NCBI GenBank assembly: GCA_026261815.1
Contig: JAMPIT010000230.1
Span: 37,594,501 to 37,658,500, forward strand
DNA length: 64,000 bases
Source of the DNA: Monarcha castaneiventris obscurior
Taxonomy: Eukaryota; Chordata; Aves; Passeriformes; Monarchidae
Reading direction: 5' to 3'
In this document: piece by piece, positions 12,901-27,900 of the stretch
Layout of the letters: each line of letters begins with the position of its first letter
Numbering within the stretch: position 1 is the first letter of the stretch
Made by a program: the position numbers and the translations under genes
The notes under the pieces: generated by a model
Databases searched by the model: none
Told to the model about the DNA's origin: nothing
What the model saw: the letters and a program-made list of their open reading frames with translations, nothing else

Positions 12901-15900
12901 GTTAGGCAAAACTATAATTTCTTACTTCTTTCTCCTATGTAGAGTTTAGTTTTGTATATTTAGGAAAATAAAGGAAATGTGGATACATCTATCTCCCTGT
13001 TATTCCTCTGTCACCTGTAAGCCAGCTTCGATCAAATTGTGTGGAAGTTAGAAGTGGAAACTGAGTATTTCTGAAACAATTTCTTTTATCAAATAGGCTA
13101 GCAAAACCCCATGCTGATACCTCTATTAAAATAAAAAGGTGGTAGCATAGCTTCAGTTACTTTGTTGTACACCTTTTTATCTGGATGGAGGGGAGAGGCC
13201 AAACCGTGGGAAATGAAGCTTGAGCAGTTTTGTGATCAGTAGATTTATCATCTCATAAATCCGTTGTGAGATTATTCCTGGAATAAATTTGTCTTGTTAG
13301 TACACAGGGATAGGTGTTAATCAGAGTAAATAGGCTATGCTTGTTATGCTGTAAACAATTATAAGCTATGAACATAAGCTGTGTAATTAAGTAATCAAAG
13401 CTCCTGCGACTTGGTTTGTGTGCTGTGGAGTGTACACACATGCATGAAATGGACTTGTTTACACTGAGGGCTGAAATACTCATTTACCTTTCTCTCAGTG
13501 TAGGATTTTTCTGCTTTATGTTAAGTTTATATTTTAGAAACTCCTATTAGTAGACCTTTGTTTCTTTTTGTCTTTAGGAAATTGTGATAAATGCACTGGT
13601 AGTATAGGAAATAAAGCTATTCCACAAGTATGGGCCTTTACAATTGGCTTGATCAGGCTGGGTTCACTTGTGTCCCTATGGGGAGCCCCTGTGCATTCAG
13701 CAGTGCTCTGCATGAGCACAGGGGTCCATCTGTACCCAGCCCGGTGCCTTAGCCTGCAGCTATACCACCTAGAGCTGTGTGCTCATCAGAGCTAATAATG
13801 CAAGGAATGACAGCCTGTCCAGCACGTGTTGCAGAGCTGTCCAGGGAAAAGAAACCCCAAGGGTTACAGAAAGAAATAAAAAGTAAAGGTTTTGTTAACT
13901 TCAGAAGTGATCCTGCTACCCTAATGCACAGTTAAATGGGTGGCTTGTTGCTGTGCTTGGTTGTTAGCCTACCAAAATGGCTTAGAGATGAAATAATCAT
14001 GTCGAGTATGTCCACCTGATAATTTTTAAGAACATTTAATTATTTAAGCACATTTAATTATTGTGTCTGGTCATATTTCATTTTACTTAGATCATTTAAA
14101 TTTGCTTACAACTTTATTTTCAGATTGTTCCAGTATAAGTTCTTGTGTGTGCTGCATGTTACTTAAGAATTTTGTACCTCTCAGTTTCAGAATAATTTTT
14201 GTGTGATTTAAGCAAGCACTTTGTTCAGTGAAAATGCATATATTAGTAATTTTGTTAACTTGGGTAGTAATTCTATTAACATGCTTTCTGGAAAACACTA
14301 GTCAATTTTCTGTGACCATTATGTAAATATGCTTTATTGTGTTCATATCCATGCACTCTATGTGTGTATGTGAAATTGTGGGCAAAAGTGTTAAAAAACA
14401 AGCAAACAAAAAACCCCAACAACATTGTGATACAGGAATGTTTCACTGTAATTTTACAAACTGTAGTATGAGTTTGCCTGAAATAATATTAAATGATATA
14501 TTTCTGTATTGCATGTCCTTGGCATTTTAAACATAAGTAACTAAAAGGATCATTTAGGCCATTGCCTCCCTCACGTATTGCTTTTGTGAAATAATTTCTG
14601 AAGCAAGCTGTTTTCTTGGTGCTTTAATTTCCAGTTATAAAATTTAAATATGAATAAGCTTCTTCATCAGAATGGTGATTTTTAGCATATCAAAAGTTCT
14701 GTAGTTTCATCCAGCTGTGCTTTGCTTTCCATGACTCCATGCTCTAAAACTAGGGACAGCTCCCTGCTTTAAAACTAGGGACAGTTATGGAAAAACTGCA
14801 AGAGATGTGGTTGATTCTTGATCATTTCTACAGTAAAGTTTGTCTAATTTCTTGAGAGCACTTACTCTGCTGTTCTGAGTTACAGATTCTGAAACTGAAT
14901 TTAATGGGGTTTTTTTTGGTAACAGAAACACACAAACTTAGACTGTCAGCTTAATTTGGTTTAATTTTGGGTTTTTTGGCTTGGAAAACAGAAACAGCTG
15001 ACTGACTTTGAGATGTTGCGGGTTTAGACTCTGAAGAAGTTGTCTTGAATTGAGATCCCAAAAAGAAATTACTGGGTCACAGAGTCAGTCATGAAATAAA
15101 TTAGTTCTGTATTATATTTATTGTAGATGTTTTGTGTATTTGTTGTATTGTTAAGGATTTCTGCCCATCTTTCAAAACCTCACAGCCTTTTTATTCTGGG
15201 AGAAGATCAACTTCCTCCAGAGACAAGGGGTTTAAGTTCTGAACTATTTTCCTCTGAATTTTGTTGTCTGTTACTGGTACATCATCTGGATTTGGGCCTT
15301 TAAGGTCACCAAGAGGGACCTGCAGACATCTTCTGTGACTGACACACTTTGTAAGGTTCAAGGATTCAAGCAGGAAATGGAACTACATGCTTTTTAGAGG
15401 GAATACAGGGATAGATAGTTCAACTCAGCCTGGTTCTGCCATTGGAAAGATGGTGAAGTAAATGTAGCCATTTCTTGTGTGAAGCATATTGTGAGAGACA
15501 TCCATTTGATCAAGATGACAAGTTGTTCTGTCCCTTTAAAAAAAAAATTATAAATTTATTTTAAAATTTTTATGAGAGAGACACAAGGAAGGTATTTCTA
15601 ACTTGTGCCAAGTTGAGGACCTTCACTGGAGAACACTGTTGTCATCGTTCTGTTGTCTGTAGGAGCTGTGTAATTAAAGCAACTGGAGTCACATTGCTGA
15701 AAAAATCTCATGATACTTGGCAGGGCTTTAAGAAATGGTTGGGAAAGTGTGGCTGGAAAAGGACATTTCCAAGCAACCACCCTCCTCCCATTCTCCAGAT
15801 TTCCCATTAGCCCTCTCCTCCTCGGGGCTCGTGTTGATACTTAGTGAAGATGATGGGATGCAACACTACTGCAGGCTTCTCTACAGTTGAGCATGACCAG

Positions 15901-18900
15901 TGTCATCCAGAGTTTTGATAATGTGCAGTTACTCAACAGTCCTGTCACTGACATTATCTCTGTCCCCGTAGGGGCCACCTGCTCTAGACCATGACCCTTA
16001 CACCTGACATATCAAGGTCCATAAATCCAAAGAAATTTCTGATTGAGCTACATGTGGTGCTGTACATTTAAATGCCCAAGCACACCTTTAGATATTCCTT
16101 CTTAAAAAAAAATCTTTTTACATATACTTTTCTGTCAGAAATGCATATAATGAAATGTGTGAAATCCTTAGCAAATTTTGCTTGATGTTGCTCACTTTCC
16201 TTGATATTGCAGGCCAAGTTCTGTTAATCGTTGCCAACCCTTGTTGGATGCTGAGGGAGGATTAACCTGTTGGTACCTACAGTTCTGACCACCAGAAGAT
16301 GCTAAGACTGATAGTAGAGGGAAATTACGTGACAACTCTACTTAAAAATTTTGATGAGTCTTCTTGTCTTAAAGCAAATTGAAACTAAAGCACCATTTAC
16401 AGCTGAACTTCGCTCACCCACTTTGCCTCATTGTGAAAATACAGTCCTTAAATTTTTTTTTTAAGTTCACATGTCTTAGCAGTATCTGAGAACAGAGGGA
16501 TCTTCTAATTGACCAAAGCAAAAAGATCAAGTGGCTGATAGAAATCAATGAGTTAACATGGCAGCTGCTGGTACCTTTTTTTAGATTGAGCTGCTGTGAT
16601 CAGAAATTGCTTACGTGTGCTTATGTCTGTATTGTTCAGAGTTTGGTGGAAAGCCTGAGAGGTTGCATGGGAGGAATCATAGATTTGTTATAACCACAAT
16701 AGCCTTCTCTTATGAGGATGAAAAAAGAATGCTGCATTATTATCCGCAACTTAATTTTCGTGAGAGTAAGGTTAGTATAATTTGAGGACATAGTTTCAAT
16801 TCAGCAGGTGGAGAATGGAAGAAAACTGTTGTCCTCTGTTGCTGTATTTATTATCTGAATATTGAAATACATTATCATCATATTGTGTGCGACCACAAGA
16901 CCCTGTATGAAGCTGTTGATATTACATTATGTTATATGTGTTGTGCAGTTGTCAGTTATTTAAATTATTTTAGATGTTTTGATAATTATATTTAGTACTG
17001 GTAGTGAATTACTATGTGCTTTTTTTCTGTCTAGTGTTCCTCAAGAGTAAGATGCTGAGTTTTTATATGATGATCTTGTTTGCACACAATCGCTTTTATT
17101 TTGGAAAAAAATTATTCAGCGCTATATATTTCCAATGAGCATTTACTCTCATCACATTTAACTATGTGAATTAATACAATCTCTAGAGGGATTAAGGTAT
17201 ATTGAGCTTTGCTCCAACAAACTGGGCAGAGAGAACAGCTATATGTAAATTAGAATTTGAAGAAATGAGATTCTAGATCTGTGTGCGTTTGTTTGTTTGT
17301 TTGTTTGAATGATAACGGCATTACCTACCCTAAGGTAATTTATAGAAAAGATATATCAGGGCTATATTTGCTTGGTGATGGAAATTTCAGTGCTCTAACT
17401 AGTTTTCAGGACTTTGGAGAAAATGTTCAGGGAGGGAACTTGTCCTGTTTGATTATTTTTGTTCTTTCCCCTTCCATGCCATTTCAACCCAGCCGATGAC
17501 GAGAAATGGGTCAGACTGCTGGCTTTACCACTGCAACTTAGTTTGTGGGGTTTTTTCTTTTTTTTTTTTTATTTTTTTATTTATTAGGGAATGGAACAGC
17601 TTTTACAGGGACAAAGAGAAATGAAATCACTTTCAGTAAAAGAAAGAGGCCTCATTATAGCCACCAACAGCAGTTATTGACAGCTACACTTCCTATTAAC
17701 AAGGAGCATTTAAGAGTTTGGCTGTTGGATCTTTGGACTTGATCTAATTTGCTAGCATTAATTAGTTTCTTTTGAGCACAGACACTTGGTGCTCACAGCT
17801 ATAGATTTAGAGGACTAATTAGGACAGAAAATTGAACAGAATGGGGTAAGGCATTAACCTTCAACCATTACCAGCTGGGGCTCTGATAAAGACCACAGAG
17901 TCCAAATGCTCCTATTCATGCAAGGAGTACTCTAATGAATATCAATTTCAGCCAGGTTGCCATATCTTACAAGCCCTGTCTTGATTTTGATTCTCTTACC
18001 TGGCAGAGATTTTTATGTATAGATATTAAAGTGATATTGGTAGTTTAGAGCTCATAGATGAGAACCTCAAGAGGTTACCCGTGTTTTGTCTAGTCTTTCA
18101 GTTTGCTTTTCTCAAGTCACAGATTTTACTGGTTTCCAGCTAAGATCCTGAATTTCAAATTGATTTCCCTGTCCAGCATAAATATATTAACATAGCCCAG
18201 ATTAATTACATGTTCTTAGCAAATGCTGGTTTAAATAGAGGATGCCTATGTGTTTTTGGATTTTTTTAATACATGGTAGTAATATCCATGACAAGAGGAC
18301 TCACCAAGCTAACTTGTGAGAGTTCAACAATAGGATTGCTTCTTTTGCAGCTCTTATGGTGAGATACAATTATTGTATTGTGGTGTTTAGCTGGTAATCC
18401 AGTTTCAGGAGGAAAACTATTTTTCCAGACTGTGGACTTCCAGTGTTTTAACATCTGCAGAATGGGAGTACTTTAACTGTGTATAAGGAAAGGAAAAAAC
18501 CAATTGCCTTTGTCCTTTTGTGTAATTTCTTGGATTGTTGGGAGAGTTGAACTTGAAATGAAGCATGAGGATCATCAGTTGTTTCTACCCTTTAGTCATG
18601 TAACTACTCCCTGACAAACTCCCCATTAAATCTGAATCATTGTTGCTGTCTTCATTTGACTTCTGTACTTGGAAATTCTTTGCCCAGTGATGAGAAAAGT
18701 GTAAAAGTCTCTTCTCTGTCATAATTTCTCCAAACTTGTTTTTTCAGGAATGAGGCTAGCATTGATGTATGTGGCTTTTATGTGCTCTTAATTATTTCCA
18801 GTTCTCCACTGGTACACTCTACAGTGGTAGGGTGAGTAACTGGTTTTGTGTCTTAGGGTCCTGCTGAGGTAAGATCGGCACAAACTATAAAAATAGAGAA

Positions 18901-21900
18901 ATTCAACCTTGCCTGTATCTACTGATCTTGGGGTATTTCATGGTACTTAGATCAGTCTTAGGGAATCCTGTGAGGTGAGTGTCCATAGCGGAGGAGACAT
19001 GGTCAAGTGCTTCTCCCAACAAAAGACTGAGGGTAGCCTGGTTACGGTTCCAGCCACTTACTAATGCCTTTTCCCCAGATATCATATCCAGGATTTGCTG
19101 ATCTCATCATTTTCTTTCCCAGTTGACACATTTTGATTCCTCTGTGTCAGTCATTGTTATTACCAGCAAGTGAGCGCAAACTTGGGATTCTGCACGGGGC
19201 TTTTTGCATCCATTCTGCTGATGGTGGTGATAACCTATGGGTGCAGTGTTAGAGTGTTACAGGGAGGTGTTACTGTGGCGTAGGTGGACAGAGCAATGCA
19301 CTGTTCATGGCAGTACCTGTGACTCACAGTAGCTGTTATTTTAGCTGCCTGTCCTTTACAGGCAATGTATTAAGTAGTTGCTCTGCAGTTTTGGATTATA
19401 AACCCCTCTTAGATACTGCATTCAACAGTTACACAGTTAGCACTTAGTGTAAAGAAATCTTAATACTTTTAAGAGGTCATGCTGTATTTCCATTGCCTGT
19501 GTATAAATATTTATGTTGCATATGAATTATTAATATTACCCCGGGGTTACTTTTGCACAGAAAATAGGTTATTTTTCAACTGTTGAAGTCAGAGTGTGTT
19601 GTATAGGTACCATTAGGTTCAGCAGTGGAAAATAAAACTTAGTTTGGTCAAAAAATAGCTGCTTTTTGTATTCAGAAATACAGTAAATAGTGAGCATTCA
19701 GGCAGCCTAAAAGCAGTGTATTTACCTTGTATTCAGCATAAGGTGGTAGGGGAAAACTTCTCTCCATTCTTTAGAAAACACATGAAGTTGACGAGTGTAT
19801 TTGCCAAAGAAAATTGCTTATCCATATCTCAGAAATTGAAATGAAGCTCAACAGGAATTAATACTAAATGGAAATCAGAATAGGAGTTGCAATTTTACTT
19901 AATATGCTTTGATTTAATGAGGCGGTGGATTATGAGAACTGTACACATCTTTGTGTAGAATGTTATGAGTCAGCAGAGCCAGTCAAAAAAAAAGGGCAGA
20001 AATCACAGGTCTTATCAGGCAATAAGGGAACACAAGTAAAAACTGAACTATAGTTTGGCAAATGCACACACTTTCAACAAGATATGGTGTTCTAAGTGTT
20101 CTTCATTGCTTTCTGAGAACAATGAAATCGCAAGTTTTCATCCTGTTTTGGGATGAAGACTTTTTAGGCTTCTTTTTCCAAGTAGAGCAGTAGTTCCAAA
20201 GATTGTGTCGCTCAAACCGAGTGAGTTGTCCCTCCAGCACTTATTCTTTGATGTAGTAGTTAATGGGCCCTGTGGTAACAACACTGACAATACACAAGGT
20301 TGTTTTTATAGTAGAAACAATGTTGTCTGTTGATGAATAAAACTGTGTTCTTGTACATTATTTTTCAGGTCCTTTTAATAACAACAAGAGAAAATAATGC
20401 CCCTCTTTCCCACCCCTAAAATTTAGTTTTGTTGCTGTTGTAATTGCTTTCCAGTAGTTGTCTCTGTGGTGCTGCATAGAAAAAGAGTGGGGAGATTTGT
20501 GCTCTGAAGAGTGTTCTACTTAAAGGTCTGATGCCTAAGAAAGGAGTAAAGGCTACATAATGAAAAGGCCATAAAACATTTGGGGTATATTGTCATTCCT
20601 CTGAATTTTAGTAGTTCTGCAGAAAAGAGCACCTGGAACTTTTGCTGCCTCAGATCAGGATAGGTCCCTCTACAGGAAGTGTAATTGTGTAACAGAAGGT
20701 GAGAGGTGTTTTGGATGAGAAATCAAGAGCTGCAGGGCTGGTCAGAGGATAGGAAAGGGGATGCTCAAGGAATAAAGCTGTACAGAGCTTTGGAGGTATG
20801 GATGAGGCTTTAAATTTATGATCAGGGAACAAGAAAAGCAGTGTAGCTGCTGTGTTCTAGATTTGACAGGGATGCTAGTTAAGGGTTTGAAAGGAATGGT
20901 GGGATGGAGGGAAGATAATAATTCTGATGCGATAATGACTAGGAAAGGAACTTCTGTTAGGAATTTTGAAGAAGATAATGTAGGAGACCTGTGCATGAAA
21001 ATTTACCTTGGATGGAGTGAACAGATTCTTCTCTTGGTATTTATCCACTGCATTGGGAAGGAGTTGAAATGGTTGTAGGGAATTTGGGACTTTAATTATG
21101 GTATTAAGAGATCTGCCTTCTTACCTTTTTCCTAAAATGAGTTTAAAAAAACGTTTGTTTAAGTCTGTAATGCCTTTTTTTGGGGCTTCTGGTATTCAAG
21201 TTCAGGATTTCCTTGTATTACTGTCATCACCTATAATGTCGTATACTTTATAGTTTTCTTTCTTTCTGGCTGTGATCCGGAATTTCTCAAGGAAGTGCTA
21301 GTCATTCTTCTTTTTCCACCTCTTCAGTATACACTAAATATGCCCTTCAAGCTTTCAGATCAACAACGTGTTTCAGGGATATTTAAATAGTCCTTTTTGA
21401 AGCACAAAATCAGAAAGTTATTGTTACATTTGTATGCCAGGCTTGATACAGGTCCTGCTTTGTTTCTTGGTGGCAGAAATGTCCCATACTCTTTGCTGTA
21501 ATGGGATGCTCGTGAAGTTCATGAAAATAAAGCACTGGAAAGTTGTGGCTTGAGATGTAATCTCACCTATGGCTGTAGACTGTCAGACTTTTAAAGAGTT
21601 ATCTTAGGGAGACATAGCTAATGTTGGCAAAAAGAACTTCTGAATGCTATGGTTTAATATGTGGGAAATGTACAGAAAGTGGATAATGTGTGAAGACATA
21701 GGAGAGAGTTGAAAGTAGGACTTCTTTATGTGATCTGGACTGGTCTAACTATGCTGCACAAGCATGAGCTTCAGTTCTGTGAAATGCTTATCAAACCTAA
21801 ATGAGGGCACATTTATTAAGCATAAAAGGGATGCAGGTCTGGAAAGGACTCTGAGAAGACACTTCGGGCCATCATCTTCTCTTGGGGCCTATACCTAATC

Positions 21901-24900
21901 AGGTTAATGTTTCAACCACTACAGACAGCCTGTTTCAGTGCTTTGTTTTATTTTACCATTCAAATAATGCTTTTTGCTTTCTAAGTTTTTTGGGGGTTCA
22001 ATGCCTAAACTAACTTTTCTTTGTATATCAAGCAATTTATGTTCTCAGACATTGGGCAGATTCCTGGTAGTGATCTGAACAAAAGCATGACTTTAAACAG
22101 AAGAAATAGAATGATCTGATTTATGTTAAACAGGCAAAAGGGAAAAAGAAAAATAAAAGACTTGTTCAGTAACCATTCTGGAAAACTATTTCTGTTAGAG
22201 TCCCCGAAATAGCTTAGGGAAGGTGTTGAACCCTGAGATTCCAGAGTTGTTTTCAGGAGCATGAAGAATTTTAAACATAAGCCCCCAAAAACTTTAATGC
22301 TGTGATGTTAAAAAAGACATTTAAATTCACAGGGAGAACTTATGCTTTCAGATTGAAGAAAATTATATCCAGTAAACAAGAATGACCACAGTCTGCAACT
22401 TCAAACTTTGTTCCTCATTACTTTTTTCCCTGCCTTTGGGGTGATAATTTTCTACAGTGAATCTGACAGCCCAGTCAAAATGATTCCAAAGGCCAATGGT
22501 GAAAAATACTCTTTATTTTTCTCTGGTGTAAATAATCTTTGCCGTTTCTTATCTGTACTGATTTCCTCCTCGTGTTTCTTTGCATGTGTTTTCTGAGTGG
22601 TTTGGTTTTTTTATTCTTAATGTAGGCTTCAGCATATATCCAGTTAATGAATGGAAACTTACCATTGCTTTCCATAGAATATGGAAAAAGGAATATAAAA
22701 GAATATATACTGTTTGGGGTTATATAACTTAAGATTTAATTAGTAATTAACTAATATTTAATGGGGTGCTAAAAGAGCTCACAGCTTCTCTGGTGTCTTC
22801 AATGACTTACATTAAAAGTTCTATGTTTAAAATATATTAGCTACGTGAGCAATGCTCCATGATAGTTGAGTAATAGTATTAATGGTTTTTCAGCTTTCTC
22901 TTTGTAATGGAGGTGTCCTCATACTTTGAAAACTATTCCAAACTTAAGGAAATTAAAAAGCATATTTATGTATGTACGTGTGATGATTTTTTTTTATTTT
23001 ATACATTCCAAACAGCTTGAGGAAGTTGTGAGTCCTTTGTGGGGAGTGAGAATGGTGTGGAAAAGATGCTTTTTCTTTAGCTAGACTGTCGTGTAGGTTC
23101 GTTTTGATATGCTCCATCTGTTGAGTAACTATAAAACTTCCACAGTTTTAAATAAAAATACTGTTTGGGGAATTTGTCCTCTTCACTCTGCTGTCAAATT
23201 CATGCAAATACTAATTACTGTGTGTGCATAAACCATTGAGAAACATTTGTTGTTGGGCAGAGAATACTTAGTAAATTACAATCCCAAAAAAAAAAATTTG
23301 CAATTCTATAGAAGGAAAATATTTAAGAGTTGCAAATTTTTGCTTTGGCTACCTTCTCCCAACAGTAATTCAGATGAACAGTTCTGGTCTCATAATTTTG
23401 TTTTCTGCAGTGGTTTCAGTGCAGTGCTGTTTATTCCAGACCTGATGTTGACAGGTCTCTGTGGCCCTAATGTTTGAGTTGCAATGACTTGACTTGCCTG
23501 AAAGCTAATTCAGCCACTCTAATAAAGAGGAGAAATAACCACCTCTGTGAGTGTGTTAAAAGTACTTACAGGTAATAATGTTTGGGTTGTGGTATCAGGT
23601 TCAGCCAGATACGTTTCACATAAACAGTAAATTGTAGCAGTGACTATAATTGTTCTGTGTGAAGCAGGTAGAATTCCCTTGTTTCTAATGCAATACAGTC
23701 CATGTCTTATTTTACATTTGATTATAAGGTTGGTACACTGATGTTTAGGTTCTACTGTGTGCTGTGGGCATCCTTATAAAGAGATCTGGTAGTAACAACT
23801 CTTTTGTGTGTCCAGACCCTAACTGAGTGTACATCAGCATTTGGATTGGGCTTTTTTGTACTAGCAGTTTTCAAGTCCTCGAGTCTCTAAGCCTTGGCTG
23901 AACTTGTGGCAAAAAAGGTCAGAATAAAACCTATAGCTTGCTGTATTTCAGGCAACCAGAGGGGATGAATATGAGTGAGAAAGAGTCTAGCCTTCCTCAT
24001 CTCCCTTGTGCATTCTTTCAAAGCTCAAGGGGGATGGAAGTTACTTAATCCTGTTCTGCAGTGTTCAGAAGGGAAACCCTTGTAAGTAGAACACCCCTGG
24101 AGACTTAAGTCAGCTCCTCAAACTCCTCCTTTGGTTTTTGGTTAAGCCATGTAGGATGGGAGACATCTCATTCCAGTAGTAGTCCTCTCTCTCTCCCTTT
24201 CTTCCCTGTCCTCTTACCCTTTTCCCTGTCAAGGTTCAAGGCAACAAGGACAGCAAGGTACTTGCAGAATTAGCTTTAGGTGGGACATGAAAATTTTAGG
24301 TGGCTAAAATGAGCTAAAGTGAATTCCACTGGTAGTCATTCTTAGTCTCTGTTCAGACATGTAAATGGCAATAAGACCATAAATGAAGGAGAATTGTCAT
24401 GATCAAAGCATGTGGGACATGGTGTTGATACGCATAAAGGATGGCAGTGCTATCAGTTTTTGTTTGGGTATTTGATCTGCTGCAAAATCTGTGTAGAAAC
24501 CCTTGGAATTTGCAAGCATTTCCTAAGGATTCCTTTGAGCTGTTTCTTTCCTGTCTGTCTCTGGTTGCTTCCATATCTTGGGAATCCCATTGGTTTGCTA
24601 GTGCCTGCTCTGACATTGAGTATCAATGTGCCTGCAGGTTCTGTGCAGGTGTGGACTGGCAGGATAGTAAGTGTCTTTCAGCTCCCAACAAGATCTGATG
24701 GGAGTAGGGGAAAGGCAGTTGATGCCTGCTGGTTCATGGCGAGCAAGGCTCAGCTGGACACTGGTTGCCAATTTTAAAATTTGGGAAGAACACTTGGAAT
24801 TGAATGTAGGCTTTTTATTTTTATGGCTCCAATTAATTTCCTTTTTTTTTTTCTTTTTTTACTTTCACCACTGGCAGCAGTCCTGGGCTCTAGCTAAAGA

Positions 24901-27900
24901 CCAAAATCCAAAAGAAACTATTTTTCCTAACTAATATGACATCTTGTTTTCTATTTAATCCCTTTTTTTTTTGGTCACCAAATATATAAGGCTGAAATTG
25001 TGGTATGTAGGGGAAAACAGGCAAATAATCTCAACAGTGTAAACTTCAATTCATAAATGTGAGACTTGCAACCAGACTGCTGTACAAGAAAACAGATGCC
25101 ATGCAATAAATTAATACTAAGCTGAATAATAAACAAGATGTATTGTTAAAGGTCTTTAATGCAAAGAAAGTGATTTCAGACTTTCATATGCTTGTCTTCT
25201 GTCTTTGTTTTAAATGAAGCCTTTGCATGTGTTTCCTTTATTATTCTCTTTTGCGCACATTTGCGCTTTCTTGGGTTGAGGACTCAGTCTCTGGTTGGGC
25301 AGTGGTGATTAACTTACACTAAATAGGCAGCAATAATGTGATCTGAGAATGAAAAGGATTCATTTCTTTTAAACGAGGGGAAAAAAACACCAAGGTTGAA
25401 GGAAATAGTTTACATAATCTGTAAACTAGTTAAGGAGCTGAATATTTATGCAGGTTGAAATTGAAGCTTAGTTGCCCTCTAGGGGTTTTACATTAATACA
25501 GCATATGCTAGCTTTTGGGTGGTTTTTTCTTCTTTCAGAATAAAGGTGAGACAAGTCTTTGGAAAAAACTTACATACTGACAAATCTGTGGTGGTAGAGG
25601 CATGTGTACATCTGCATTCAGTGAGTAAAACTAATTTAGTTCAAGACTCAGAAAATGGAGGAAGATTTTTAGCCAGATTATGTTCTTTTTAATTTCGTTG
25701 TACCAGTGGAGAATGCACTCACAGTCAACCAGTCACAGCACCGAAGTCCCAGCCAGGAAAGGTCCTTACTTTCAGTCCTAAGTAAAGAGAAGACAAAAAG
25801 TCACAGGAGGTTGTAATGGCAGCACCAGGACCCTCAGTCAATTTCTGCTGTGTCTCAGCCACTGAATGCTGCTTCAAATTCTTGTATCCTCAGCTGCCAC
25901 TGACTAATGCACAGGGGTCTTCTGTCACTTCTGGTGTTACAGCAGGTTGAGCCCTGGATAGGGGTCCTGTGACTGAATGTGTTAGAAACAAACTTTGTCT
26001 CCTCCTTTAGAAAGCGATTGACAAAAACAGTAGTTCTTGATGGTTTGGATAGGCATGTGACATTTCATTGGAAGTATCCTCATGCCATGGGAAGAAGTGT
26101 GACAAATGGCTTCTATACCAGAGTTACATATATATATAACCCCTTGTCTTAACTTTTAGAATTTCCTTTGCCAATGATTTTGAAGCAGATGCACTATTAA
26201 TATACTTATTTGAAGAATTGCCAAATAAATTCATAAGAGTTTAGTTGTTTTTCCAAATACAGAAACCACATTTATGAGACTATTTTTGCTGTTCTTTCAT
26301 AACAGTGTTGACACTGTATTACTCTAAAATGTTTTTGCATCAGAAACAAGATAATTGGAGCAGGCAGAATAGATGCACTTAAACAACCCCGTCCTGCCAA
26401 ACTTGAGTCCCTGTGCACACAGCTTGAGGAGCGCAGTGTAGTCAACTGTCAGCAGGTAGAGCACTGTCCCTGAGGCCTCATTACACCAAACTACACCTGG
26501 ATTTGTGCTAGTAAAGTCAATGATCTTACACTGATTTTTATGCCATTTGTCTGTTAAGCTTTACACTGAAAAACAGTTTCTCTTTTTTGAGGGGCTTTCA
26601 TACCTAGTTTCTGGTGCACTTTGTTTTGCTTTATGGATTTGCCAAGAACATGTTTGTAAATCCCATCTACCAGTATTTCATTTTACTATCTTCAAAATTA
26701 TAACTTCTGCTCTGAAGAAAGGTACCTGGTTATTGCAGACATTTATTTGAAACACTTTAGAGAAGATGGAAGATAGATGTTACACAGTTACTACCAAATT
26801 TCCAGATATTGCCATGTTTTGGTAGTGTGCTTTCCTGTCACATGGTTTAAAGTAATCTCTTCAAAACTGTGAAATGAATAGATGTCTCTGTAGTCAATGA
26901 TGCAATTTCATTTGAAAAAGTAATTTTACATACTTTATCACACTGTGGCCACAATTGCAAAGCGTCAAGTTACTCTTCACTATTCACTTCAGAATATGGG
27001 CACAGCAGAATTTCTTTTTTCCTGGAAAATTTGCACTTTGGTTTTGTCATCCTTACTAGCACTGAGTAAGTACCTCATTCAGCAGGAATTCTTCCGTGGT
27101 GAAGGATTCCTGCCTCTACACCAGCATATGGCTAGTCATTTTTGAAAAAAAGAGACTAAACATATACTGCAGAGTAGGGTAAGTACATGATAACTGTTTT
27201 GGAGATGTTGGAATGGTGGTTGGGGATGAATTGTGACCTGTGAGGGAAAGTAACTTCCTCTTTTAATAACTGTATAAATCTTTTATATTCTATCCCGAAA
27301 GACCTGAGATTTTGACCCTATTCTGTGTGTGCCCCATCTCACCCCCACCCTCCATCCAGCTGGAACTCTGGAACCAGTTTCCTTTTTGCTTAGAGGATAT
27401 TTTATTTCATTCAGAGGAGTGAGAACTACTATTACTGCTACCATCACCAACCTTCGGTATTGGAACTCTGAGTAAAATACATGGTTTTGGAAGTCCATTA
27501 AATTGAACTGGGGGCAGGGAGGAAAGGAAGAATCCCTGACACACAGCACGGTGTAACTGAGGGCTGGTGTCATGGTGGAATAGCTGGGCAAATGCCTCCT
27601 CAGGAGTGTATAAATGCCCTGCTATATCCCCACCGTGTGGTAGAAGGACATTACTGTTACTTCTTCCACTCCGTGAAGCTCTGTTTTTGAGAAATAGATA
27701 TATTTTGGCTTTGGAGTTCAGCTACAGAGTCAGTCGCTATGGGACAGAGGGAGGGGGATGTTGTTTCTTTAAATCATCTGTTATCCTAACTTCTCAGCTG
27801 TCCCTGAGTGGCTCAGCAGCTCCCGAAGGAGGCGGGAGGATAAGCAGTGGCTCGGCTGCTCTTCGAGGCTGCTCTGCGCAGCTCAAGCTGGATGCACTTG

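Noticed and set aside
24353..24934. Several overlapping frames of 85-121 codons near 24.4-24.9 kb
   Set aside because: Three plus-strand frames and a minus-strand frame overlap; none has a recognisable domain.
26127..26140. (TA)n run ATATATATATA
   Set aside because: Only a few units; ordinary short AT repeat without supporting promoter context.
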